Source: Elusimicrobia bacterium UBA6262
GTDB taxonomy: Bacteria; CAYTYR01; UBA6262
Assembly (NCBI GenBank): GCA_002441095.1
Contig: DJVG01000058.1
Span: forward strand, 1 to 46,090
DNA: 46,090 nt
Direction: 5' to 3'
The translations under genes were made by a program, and so were the position numbers. The notes under the pieces were generated by a model. That model was not told the DNA's origin. It did not search any database and saw only the letters and a program-made list of their open reading frames with translations. Below, in pieces: positions 32,663-39,756 of this stretch; position 1 is the stretch's first letter; each line of letters starts with the position of its first letter.

Positions 32663-33403
32663 ATGGCAAATGCTGGCAAGATGAGGCTGGATCAGCTGAT
32701 GGTCACCAGGGAATTGGCTGAAAGCCGGGAAAAAGCGCAAGCTTTGATCATGGCCGGCGAGGTGTTGGTAAATGGTAACACTGTGAGCAAAGCAGCGACT
32801 ATGGTTTCAATAGAATCAGAAATAGATATCAAACACCCGTTACTGTATGTTTCCCGCGGCGGGCATAAACTGGAAAAAGCGCTAAAAGTTTTTAATATAA
32901 AATTAAAAGACAAAACTTGCCTTGATGTCGGGGCTTCAACCGGCGGGTTTACCGACTGCCTGCTCAAACACGGGGCTAAAAAAGTATATTGTATCGATGT
33001 CGGGCACGGCCAACTGGATGTAAAACTGCGTTTTGACCCGCGGGTGATTAATATTGAAGAGACTAATATCAGGTACTGTGAAAAAGACATAGTGCCGGAG
33101 ACCCCAGACCTGGCGACTATTGATGTAAGTTTCATTTCCCTGGAAAGGGTCCTGCCGGTGGTATACAGATTGATCAAGCAGGAAGGGGAAATTATCGCTT
33201 TGATCAAACCGCAGTTTGAGGCTGGTCCAAAAAATGTGGGCAAAGGCGGGGTAGTGAGGGATCCGGCCATACATGAAAAGATCATTGACCGGATTACGAT
33301 ATTTTCCCAGATCAATGCGATGGAAGTAAAGGGCGTGATTGAGTCACCATTGACCGGACCAGCCGGAAATAAGGAATTTCTGATCTACCTGGTCAAGTCT
33401 TGA
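32663..33403 (+). CDS. tlyA: TlyA family rRNA methyltransferase / hemolysin-like protein
   Basis: A 246-residue protein: an S4 RNA-binding domain (residues 8-65, RLDQLMVTRELAESREKAQALIMAGEVLVNG) plus an FtsJ-like Rossmann methyltransferase (CLDVGASTGGFTDCLLKHGAKKVYCIDVGHGQL; IDVSFISL; LIKPQFEAG). TlyA 2'-O-methylates 16S and 23S rRNA in mycobacteria and sensitises them to capreomycin. The hemolysin name is historical. It ends the xse-isp-dxs cluster; nadK and recN, often next, are absent. Confidence 0.93.
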   Translation: MANAGKMRLDQLMVTRELAESREKAQALIMAGEVLVNGNTVSKAATMVSIESEIDIKHPLLYVSRGGHKLEKALKVFNIKLKDKTCLDVGASTGGFTDCLLKHGAKKVYCIDVGHGQLDVKLRFDPRVINIEETNIRYCEKDIVPETPDLATIDVSFISLERVLPVVYRLIKQEGEIIALIKPQFEAGPKNVGKGGVVRDPAIHEKIIDRITIFSQINAMEVKGVIESPLTGPAGNKEFLIYLVKS

Positions 33404-33406
33404 TTT

Positions 33407-33506
33407 CAGCTGTATAGCTGTACAGATGTAGAGCTATAAAGACGCAAGCTTCTCTACAGCTTTACAGCTTGCTGGACTTCTGAGTTGGACATCTACAGCT
33501 ATAGAG
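33407..33506 (+). repeat. Iterated-word hairpin, AGCTGTATAGCTGTACAG family
   Basis: The tlyA-leuS gap. The 5' arm (33407-33438) repeats AGCTGTATAGCTGTACAGATG and GTAGAGCTATA. The 3' side has CTTCTCTACAGCTTTACAGC (to 33471) and ACATCTACAGCTATAGAG (33489-33506). It precedes the AAGGAG of leuS. Confidence 0.75.
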
Positions 33507-33535
33507 ATTTTTAAGAAGACTAAGGAGTTTGTTAC

Positions 33536-36028
33536 ATGGTTGAACAAACGTATCATCCCCAGGAAATAGAAGCCAAGTGGCAGAAATACTGGGCAGACCA
33601 CAAACTTTTCCAGGCCCAGGAAGACAAGAATAAGAAAAAATACTATATCCTGGAAATGTTCCCGTATCCCAGCGGCCGCCTGCATATGGGACATGTGCGT
33701 AATTATACTTTAGGAGATTTGATCAACCGTTACCGGAAGATGAGAGGTTTTAATGTCCTGCATCCGATCGGTTGGGATGCTTTTGGCTTGCCGGCGGAAA
33801 ATGCCGCCATTAAAAACAAGATCCATCCGGAGAAATGGACCAAGGACAACATTGCCTATATGACCGGCCAGCTCAAGAAAATGGGCATAGGTTATGACTG
33901 GTCCCGGGAATTCGCTACTTGTGATCCGGAATATTATAAATGGAACCAATGGTTTTTTATTAAATTAATGGAAAAAGGGCTGGTGTACCGTAAAAAATCA
34001 CTGGTGAATTTCTGCCCGTCTTGCGAAACAGTATTGGCTAATGAACAAGTGGAGCAGGGACTGTGCTGGCGCTGTGACCATGAAGTGCACCAGAAAGAAC
34101 TGGAGCAATGGTATTTTAAAACCACAGCATATACTGAAGAGCTGCTGTCAGGGCACCAGTTGATCAAAAATGGCTGGGCGCAAAAAGTACTGGCCATGCA
34201 GGAAAACTGGATCGGCAAGAGTTACGGTACGGAAATCGATTTCCCCTTGATCGGGCGGGACCAAGTGATCAAAGTGTTCACCACCCGGCCGGATACTTTA
34301 TGCGGTGTCACCTATATGGTGCTGGCGCCTGAACATCCTTTGGTTGAAGAACTAACCGCGGGAACGAAATTAGCCGGGGAAGTGAGTGCTTTCGCGGATA
34401 AAGTAAAAAAACAGAATAAGATCCTGCGCGCGTCCGAAGATGCCAAGAAAGAAGGCATGTTTATCGGTGCCTATTGCCAGAATCCGGTGACTGCTGATAA
34501 AGTGCCGATCTGGATCGCTAATTATGTCCTGCTGGAATATGGTACCGGCGCAGTGATGGCTGTGCCTGCTCATGACACCCGCGATTTCGCCTTTGCCCAA
34601 GAGTACAAACTGCCGGTCAAAGAAGTGATCAGCAAAGACGGCCAGCCGTCTGCACGCGGTTTAAAAGAAGCTTATATTGATGAAGGAATAATGATCAACT
34701 CAGGCCAGTTTAACGGCAGTCCTTCTAAAGAAGGCATGGATAAAGTCACCGCCTTCCTGACTCAAGAGAAAAAAGGCAAAAAAGTAGTGAATTACCGTTT
34801 CCGTGACTGGCTGATCTCCCGTCAACGGTTCTGGGGTACGCCGATACCGGTGGTGTACTGTGAAAAATGCGGCCTGATCCCGGTGGCTGAGCAGGATCTG
34901 CCAGTGGTTTTACCTAAAAATGTGGAATTTACCGGCAAAGGTGAGTCTCCCTTATCCCAAGTGGCTGAATTTGTCAATACCTTTTGCCCTAAATGCCAAG
35001 GTCCGGCGAAACGGGAAACAGATACCATGGATACCTTTGTCGATTCCAGCTGGTATTTTGCCCGTTATTGCGATGCTCATAATGAACAACTGCCGTTCAG
35101 CCGGGAGAAAGCAGATTGCTGGCTCCCGGTAGACCAGTATATCGGTGGAGCAGAACATGCCTGCATGCATCTTATCTATTCCCGGTTTTTCTTTAAGGTT
35201 ATGCGTGATATGGGCTTGCTAAAAGGGGATGAACCGTTTACTAACCTGCTGAACCAGGGGATGGTGACCCTGGGCGGTACAGCGATGAGTAAATCCAAAG
35301 GCAATATTGTTGACCCTGACCACATTATTGAAAAGTATGGGGCTGACACTATGCGCTTATTTATCTTGTTTGCTTCTCCCCCGGAAAAAGACCTGGAATA
35401 CAGCGATACCGGGGTGGAAGGAGCCTGGCGGTTCCTGACCAGGATCTGGCGGCTGGTGGAAAAGGTCATTGCTGGTGAATTAGAGAGACATGAACCTAAT
35501 AGTGAGATTAGAGCAACTTGCCCTGAGCTTGTCGAAGGGGCTGCCCGCGCCTTAGACCGTAAGGTCCATGCTACTATTAAAAAAGTTACCAATGACCTGG
35601 AAAAGGAATTTGGTTTTAATACCGCTATTGCCGCCCTGATGGAATTGGTAAATACGATCCATGACCTGGAGCCGCAGGTCACGGCCGGCGAGGTCCGCAA
35701 AGCAGCGGAAAAAGTAGTTCTCCTTATTTCGCCATTCACGCCTCATATTGCTGCGGAAATGTGGCAGCGTTTAGGGCATGAAGATGACCTGATCTTTCTT
35801 CCCTGGCCGGCTTATGATGAAAGCGCGATCGTGGAAGAAGCCATCGAGATCGTAGTGCAGGTCAACGGCAAAGTGCGCGGCCGCATATCAATGCGCCCTG
35901 GCACGCCAGAGGAAGAAGTGCAGCGGCTGGCCACGGAAGACGAAAAAGTCAAAGCGCAGGTCAGCGGCAAAAAGATCATTAAAATCGTTTATGTTCCGAA
36001 TAAACTGGTTAATATTGTTGTAGTTTGA
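33536..36028 (+). CDS. leuS: Leucyl-tRNA synthetase
   Basis: An 830-residue class Ia synthetase. HIGH motif is HMGHVRNYTLGD, and KMSKS motif is AMSKSKGN. The CP1 editing domain lies between (GTDIDFPLIGRDQ-like TTRPDTLCGVTYMVLAPEHPL and PAHDTRDFAFA). The anticodon domain and C-terminal domain (EIVVQVNGKVRGRISM) follow. CxxC pairs suggest zinc sites (FCPSCETVL...CWRCD; CEKCG...CPKC). Oddity: after RIWRLVEKVIAGE there is an in-frame insert encoded by a palindromic mini-repeat (residues around TCPELVEG), between catalytic core and anticodon domain. The frame is intact. AAGGAG precedes the ATG. Confidence 0.97.
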   Translation: MVEQTYHPQEIEAKWQKYWADHKLFQAQEDKNKKKYYILEMFPYPSGRLHMGHVRNYTLGDLINRYRKMRGFNVLHPIGWDAFGLPAENAAIKNKIHPEKWTKDNIAYMTGQLKKMGIGYDWSREFATCDPEYYKWNQWFFIKLMEKGLVYRKKSLVNFCPSCETVLANEQVEQGLCWRCDHEVHQKELEQWYFKTTAYTEELLSGHQLIKNGWAQKVLAMQENWIGKSYGTEIDFPLIGRDQVIKVFTTRPDTLCGVTYMVLAPEHPLVEELTAGTKLAGEVSAFADKVKKQNKILRASEDAKKEGMFIGAYCQNPVTADKVPIWIANYVLLEYGTGAVMAVPAHDTRDFAFAQEYKLPVKEVISKDGQPSARGLKEAYIDEGIMINSGQFNGSPSKEGMDKVTAFLTQEKKGKKVVNYRFRDWLISRQRFWGTPIPVVYCEKCGLIPVAEQDLPVVLPKNVEFTGKGESPLSQVAEFVNTFCPKCQGPAKRETDTMDTFVDSSWYFARYCDAHNEQLPFSREKADCWLPVDQYIGGAEHACMHLIYSRFFFKVMRDMGLLKGDEPFTNLLNQGMVTLGGTAMSKSKGNIVDPDHIIEKYGADTMRLFILFASPPEKDLEYSDTGVEGAWRFLTRIWRLVEKVIAGELERHEPNSEIRATCPELVEGAARALDRKVHATIKKVTNDLEKEFGFNTAIAALMELVNTIHDLEPQVTAGEVRKAAEKVVLLISPFTPHIAAEMWQRLGHEDDLIFLPWPAYDESAIVEEAIEIVVQVNGKVRGRISMRPGTPEEEVQRLATEDEKVKAQVSGKKIIKIVYVPNKLVNIVVV
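35521..35539 (+). repeat. Palindromic mini-repeat inserted in frame in leuS
   Basis: CCCTGAGCTTGTCGAAGGG, an imperfect palindrome, encodes PELVEG inside leuS. The CPELVEG peptide (and PSTSSGQ on the other strand) is a recurrent translation of a small mobile palindrome seen in many uncultured bacterial genomes. It resembles in behaviour, not sequence, the Rickettsia palindromic element. Confidence 0.75.
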
Positions 36029-36041
36029 AAATAGAGGAAGT

Positions 36042-36179
36042 ATATCAGGATATCAGGAAATCAGGAAGTGGGTATCAGGGTGTCAGAGTATCAGGTAATC
36101 GGGAAATCAGTTTATCAGGAACTTACTGATATTCTGATCTACTGATATCCTGTTAACCTGATCTTTATTATCCTGATAA
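36042..36179 (+). repeat. Iterated-word hairpin, ATCAGGATATCAGG family (largest copy)
   Basis: The leuS-lptE gap. The 5' arm (36042-36120) has about nine ATCAGG-type words spaced 7-13 bases (ATATCAGG, ATATCAGG, AAATCAGG, GTATCAGG, GTGTCAG, GTATCAGG, AATCGGG, AAATCAG, TTATCAGG). The 3' arm (36123-36179) has about six complements (TTACTGATATTCTGATC, ACTGATATCCTG, ACCTGATC, ATCCTGATAA). A GGGGGG ribosome site follows. Confidence 0.88.
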
Positions 36180-36203
36180 CCGTATTAAAGCTAAGGGGGG
36201 AGT

Positions 36204-36722
36204 ATGAGAGTCTGTAAGAAGGTAATATTTGGTTTAATCGCCATGAGTATCCTGTCCATGATTGCGTGCGGTAAGACGCCCGTGTCAGTATTGCCAACGT
36301 ATATAAAAAAGATAGCGGTTAATAATTTCAGCAATAATATCGTGCAATATGGCATCGAAGATAAGCTTACTAAAAAAGTGATCGAAGAGTTTCTCCGCGA
36401 CGGCCGGCTGGAGATCGTTAAAGCAGAAGAGGCAGACGCCTTATTGACCGGAGTGATCGTGCGGTATAGCCTGGAGCCGGTCAGTTATGATGCCCAAAGC
36501 GTGATCGAACAGTACAAATTATATATCGGGGTGGATGTTACTTTCAAAGACCAGGTCCAGGGTATCACAATGTGGACCGAAAACAATATTCACGAAGATT
36601 ATACCTACTATGTCACGGCTAAAGCCGGGCAACTGGTAGAAACCGAAAATGACGCGCAAGAGGCTGTAACTGACTTGCTATCCCGTGATATAGTCAAGCG
36701 GACGATCATTGGCTGGTGGTAA
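36204..36722 (+). CDS. lptE: LptE-like LPS-assembly lipoprotein
   Basis: A 172-residue lipoprotein. The signal peptide ends in the lipobox MIAC, with Cys22 lipidated. The mature part fits the LptE fold: an early KKIAVNNFSNNI strand, a helix (EDKLTKKVIEEFLRDGRLEIVKAEEADALLTGVIVRY), a repeated strand pattern, and a C-terminal helix ending in the conserved DIVKRTIIGWW. LptE plugs the LptD barrel that inserts lipopolysaccharide. The leuS-lptE-holA order is the proteobacterial arrangement and supports the call. It is evidence for an outer membrane with LPS-type lipid. Confidence 0.85.
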   Translation: MRVCKKVIFGLIAMSILSMIACGKTPVSVLPTYIKKIAVNNFSNNIVQYGIEDKLTKKVIEEFLRDGRLEIVKAEEADALLTGVIVRYSLEPVSYDAQSVIEQYKLYIGVDVTFKDQVQGITMWTENNIHEDYTYYVTAKAGQLVETENDAQEAVTDLLSRDIVKRTIIGWW

Positions 36723-36724
36723 AA

Positions 36725-36763
36725 CTAGCGTATAGCGTGTAGCGGATAGCGGATAGCGTATAG
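36725..36763 (+). repeat. Half copy of the AGCGTATAGCG word family
   Basis: Between lptE and holA: TAGCGTATAGCG, TGTAGCGG, ATAGCGG, ATAGCGTATAG in tandem, with no complementary arm before the holA ATG. Confidence 0.78.
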
Positions 36764-36784
36764 ACAGGAAAAATCAGGGACCCC

Positions 36785-37774
36785 ATGAAATATCAAGATT
36801 TGCTGCAACAGATAGCCAAAAAGAAGATCGCACCAGTCTATTTCTTTTCCGGGGATGAGGAGTTCCTCAAGAAGGAAGCGTTACAACTCCTGTGCCAAAA
36901 CCTGGTAGCCGAGGACCAAAAAGATTTTAATTATGTTCTTTTATATGGCAAGGAGACTTCTGCCGGGGAGATTTTAAACCAGGCCCAGTCTTTACCGTTT
37001 CTGTCTGACCGCCGCCTGGTAGTAGTCCAGGAGATTGAAAAACTGGCTGATAAAGACAAACTTCAGGAGTATCTCGTGCATCCTAATCCTGCGACCTGCC
37101 TGGTACTGGTTGCCGGGAAACTGGATAACCGTGACCGTAAACACAAGCTCTATTCGGTACTTAAGGAATTTGAAGTGGTTTTCTGGCCATTATTCAAAAG
37201 TGACTTGAAAAAATGGGTAGCCCAGAAATTCCGCAGCTACCAGAAAACAGTTGATACTGATACGGTGGATTTTTTAATAGAGACGGCCGGGCCGGAACTG
37301 GTTAATCTTGCTTCCGAGATCACCAAGCTGGTGATCGCTCTTCCGGATAAGAAAACGATCACGCTGGCTGAAGCGCAAAAAAATATCTTCAGGATGTTTA
37401 CCGAAAACGACAAGCGCCTGGAACGCTCCCTGGCCGCCCGCAACCTGGGCCGGGCTTTAGTGTCTTTGCAGCATGTAGTAGCAGAAGGAAAAGGTGAAAT
37501 GTACGCTTTGTGGCTTATCTCCCAGTCCTGGCGAAAATTGATCGTGGCCAAAGAAATGCAATCAAGGCAGGTCAGCGTTGATGAGATCATAAAAAAATTC
37601 AATATCAGGAAATCCGACGATCAAAATGAATTTAAAGCCAGTTTGCCGCAGTTCAATTTAGCAGAATTGGTTAAGAAGCACAAAAAAATAGCGGATACTG
37701 ATAAAGCTCTTAAAAGCAGTAATCAGGACCCGCTTTGGGTTTTGGAACATTTATTGATCGATCTATGCGGCTAA
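36785..37774 (+). CDS. holA: DNA polymerase III subunit delta
   Basis: A 329-residue clamp-loader delta subunit. The N-terminus has APVYFFSGDEEFLKKEALQLL. The RecQ-like AAA+ region has LPFLSDRRLVVVQEIEKL and LVLVAGKLDNRDRKHKLY, without a Walker A as is normal for delta. The C-terminal collar helices end LWVLEHLLIDLCG. It opens the beta clamp. Its last 12 bases overlap the 3' end of the convergent rpsT gene. Confidence 0.92.
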   Translation: MKYQDLLQQIAKKKIAPVYFFSGDEEFLKKEALQLLCQNLVAEDQKDFNYVLLYGKETSAGEILNQAQSLPFLSDRRLVVVQEIEKLADKDKLQEYLVHPNPATCLVLVAGKLDNRDRKHKLYSVLKEFEVVFWPLFKSDLKKWVAQKFRSYQKTVDTDTVDFLIETAGPELVNLASEITKLVIALPDKKTITLAEAQKNIFRMFTENDKRLERSLAARNLGRALVSLQHVVAEGKGEMYALWLISQSWRKLIVAKEMQSRQVSVDEIIKKFNIRKSDDQNEFKASLPQFNLAELVKKHKKIADTDKALKSSNQDPLWVLEHLLIDLCG

Positions 37775-38044
37775 AACTTTTACTTTCAGGGCCATCCTTG
37801 ATTTTTTACGGTTTGCGTTATTCTTATGCAGGATGTTTTTCTTGGCAGCTTTATCCAGGGCAGCAAAAGCTTTCAGCATAATGCTTTTTGCCGCAGCCTG
37901 GTCTTTCTTGGCAATGGCCGCGTTTACATCTTTGATCAACTGCTTGATCTGATTCTTGATCTTGGTGTTGGCGCGATGATGGACAATATTCTGACGTGAT
38001 TCCTTGATCGCCGAAGTATGCCGGCCCATTTTTAGTTTGGTCAT
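37763..38044 (-). CDS. rpsT: 30S ribosomal protein S20
   Basis: A 93-residue, Lys/Ala-rich helical protein of the S20 family (RHTSAIKESRQNIVHHRANTKIKNQIKQLIKDV...AFAALDKAAKKNILHKNNANRKKSRM). It binds 16S rRNA in the 30S body. On the reverse strand, with AAGGAGG eight bases before the ATG. Its own promoter and a terminator-like hairpin lie upstream. It overlaps the end of holA tail to tail by 12 bases. Confidence 0.96.
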   Translation of the reverse strand: MTKLKMGRHTSAIKESRQNIVHHRANTKIKNQIKQLIKDVNAAIAKKDQAAAKSIMLKAFAALDKAAKKNILHKNNANRKKSRMALKVKVLAA

Positions 38045-38080
38045 TCGGTATTTCCTCCTTGATATAGGCTCATAGTGATT

Positions 38081-38107
38081 AAAAAACCCTGCCTAATGAC
38101 AGGCAGG
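38081..38107 (-). terminator. Terminator-like hairpin between rpsT promoter and gene
   Basis: Read on the reverse strand: CCTGCCT, GTCATT loop, AGGCAGGG then T6 (T-run at 38081-38086). It lies after the rpsT promoter and before the ribosome site, where a terminator would act as an attenuator. The upstream leader also has TTACA.CA/TG.TGTAA pairing (38110-38141) that might compete. The arms are the same as in the hairpin at 4277-4296, so it may instead be a repeat of that family. Confidence 0.6.
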
Positions 38108-38140
38108 AATTACAGCAATTAAATGCTGAAATCTGTTGTA

Positions 38141-38169
38141 ATATTACCATAATTTATAAAGGGTGTCAA
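38141..38169 (-). promoter_or_regulatory. rpsT promoter
   Basis: Reverse strand: TTGACA (38164-38169), 17-base spacer, TAATAT (38141-38146). It is near consensus and overlaps the murJ upstream region, so the two divergent units may influence each other. The leader to the rpsT ATG is about 90 bases. Confidence 0.82.
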
Positions 38170-38174
38170 GCTAA

Positions 38175-39686
38175 ATGTCCACCAAAATTGCCAAGTCTAT
38201 CGGTACTGTGTCTGGCGCGACTCTTTTATCCCGGGTCCTGGGGTATGTGCGGGATATGGTAGTAGCCAGCCGTTTTGGCAATGGCTGGGCGGCAGATACC
38301 TTCTATTTAGCTTTCCGGATCCCTAACTTATTGCGTGATCTGCTGGGAGAAGGGTCTTTATCCAGCGGCTTTATCCCGGTGTTCAGTGAATGCCTGGTAA
38401 AAAAGGGCAAAGATGAAGCGGCTACACTCTATAGCGCTTGCCTGGGGATCCTGCTGGTAATTCTCTCCGGAGTGACTCTTCTAGGAATGATCTTTGCCCC
38501 GGCCATAGTCAGGATCATTGCCTGGGGCTGGTGGGATAAGCCTGAACAATTGGCTTTAGCGGTCAAACTTACCAGGATCATGTTCCCTTTTATCGCCTTT
38601 ATCAGCCTGTCAGCATTAGCTATGGGTGTATTAAATTCCCTGCAGGTTTTTTTCATACCCGCAGTGGCGCCAATGATGTTATCTCTTTTTGAAATAGCCG
38701 CGGTAGTCTGGCTGGTACCTCTCATGAAAGTACCGGTTGAAGGATTAGCCTGGGGAGTATTGCTGGGAGGATTGTTCCAGTTCCTCTGGCAGCTTCCGGC
38801 CCTGGTGAAAAAGGGCTTCTTCCAGACTTTAATATTCCGGATCACCCCGGAGGTCAAGAAGATCGGTTTTTTAATGGTACCCGTGGCTATCGGCAGTGGT
38901 GTCAGGCAGATCAATGTGCTCGTTGACCAGGTTTGTGCCAGTTTCCTGCAGGATGGCAGTATTATGGCTCTCTATTATGCCAACCGGCTTTACCAGCTGC
39001 CGCTGGCGCTCTTTGGTATTTCTGTAGCCACGGTAGCCTTGCCGGCCATGAGCCTGGCAGCGGCGAAACAGGATCTGTCGCAGCTGAAACAAACTTTTTC
39101 ATTAAGTATCCGTATGACCATGTTTACCCTGATCCCCTCAATGATCGGGCTTATCGTCTTAGGACAGCCGATCATCAAGCTATTGTTCGAACACGGTTCT
39201 TTCAATGCCCAGGGGACATCTTTAACCGCCCTGGCCTTGGCTTTTTACGCCCTGGGTTTGATTTTTTTCGCCGGGGTGAAGATCGGGGCTTCGGCTTTTT
39301 ATGCTTTACAGGATACGAAAACCCCGGTTAAAATAGCTATGGCCGCCATGGTCTTAAATACAGTCTTAAATATTATCCTGATGCGCTTCCTGCGCGTTGG
39401 CGGGTTGGCCCTGGCTACCAGTATAGCTGCCGCCTTTAATATGGCTGCCTTAATCTATATTTTGCGGCAGAGGATCGGCGCTCTGGGAGCCAGACAGATC
39501 TGGGTAAGTATACAGAAAGTCCTGCTGGCAGCGACAGCGATGGGGGTGGTTTGTTTTTTCACCAGGCAATGGATTATTATTGCCTTAGTCCTGGGGATCC
39601 TGATATATATAGGTATAGCGTATTTGCTAAAAATTGAAGAATTGAAATATGTGAAAGATTTTATTAGCGTGAAGCGTAAAGCGTAA
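38175..39686 (+). CDS. murJ: Lipid II flippase MurJ
   Basis: A 503-residue MOP-superfamily protein with about 14 membrane helices. N-terminal marks are GATLLSRVLGYVRDMVVASRFG, AFRIPNLLRDLLGEGSLSSGFIPVFSE, and later GVRQINVLVDQVCASFLQDGSIMALYYANRLYQLPLALFGISVATVALPAMS. It moves lipid II across the inner membrane for peptidoglycan synthesis. The ribosome site is weak. Its last codons (ISVKRKA) are made by the AGCGTGAAGCGTAAAGCG word that continues into the gap. Confidence 0.96.
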   Translation: MSTKIAKSIGTVSGATLLSRVLGYVRDMVVASRFGNGWAADTFYLAFRIPNLLRDLLGEGSLSSGFIPVFSECLVKKGKDEAATLYSACLGILLVILSGVTLLGMIFAPAIVRIIAWGWWDKPEQLALAVKLTRIMFPFIAFISLSALAMGVLNSLQVFFIPAVAPMMLSLFEIAAVVWLVPLMKVPVEGLAWGVLLGGLFQFLWQLPALVKKGFFQTLIFRITPEVKKIGFLMVPVAIGSGVRQINVLVDQVCASFLQDGSIMALYYANRLYQLPLALFGISVATVALPAMSLAAAKQDLSQLKQTFSLSIRMTMFTLIPSMIGLIVLGQPIIKLLFEHGSFNAQGTSLTALALAFYALGLIFFAGVKIGASAFYALQDTKTPVKIAMAAMVLNTVLNIILMRFLRVGGLALATSIAAAFNMAALIYILRQRIGALGARQIWVSIQKVLLAATAMGVVCFFTRQWIIIALVLGILIYIGIAYLLKIEELKYVKDFISVKRKA

Positions 39687-39735
39687 AGCGGATAGAAAAA
39701 CAAATCTATACGCTAACCGCTACCCGCTATACGCT
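39664..39735 (+). repeat. Iterated-word hairpin, AGCGTATAGCG family, overlapping the murJ stop
   Basis: The 5' arm (39664-39695) has TAGCGTGAAGCG, TAAAGCG, TAAAGCGGATAG and includes the murJ TAA (39684-39686). The 3' arm (39705-39735) has CTATACGCTAACCGC, TACCCGCTATACGC. So one arm is partly coding. Confidence 0.83.
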
Positions 39736-39756
39736 GTATCCTGAAGTTAAAAATCT

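Noticed and set aside
13472..39735. Possible CRISPR arrays from the repeated words
   Set aside because: Words are 7-15 nt, drift between copies and have no unique spacers of constant length. No cas genes are present.
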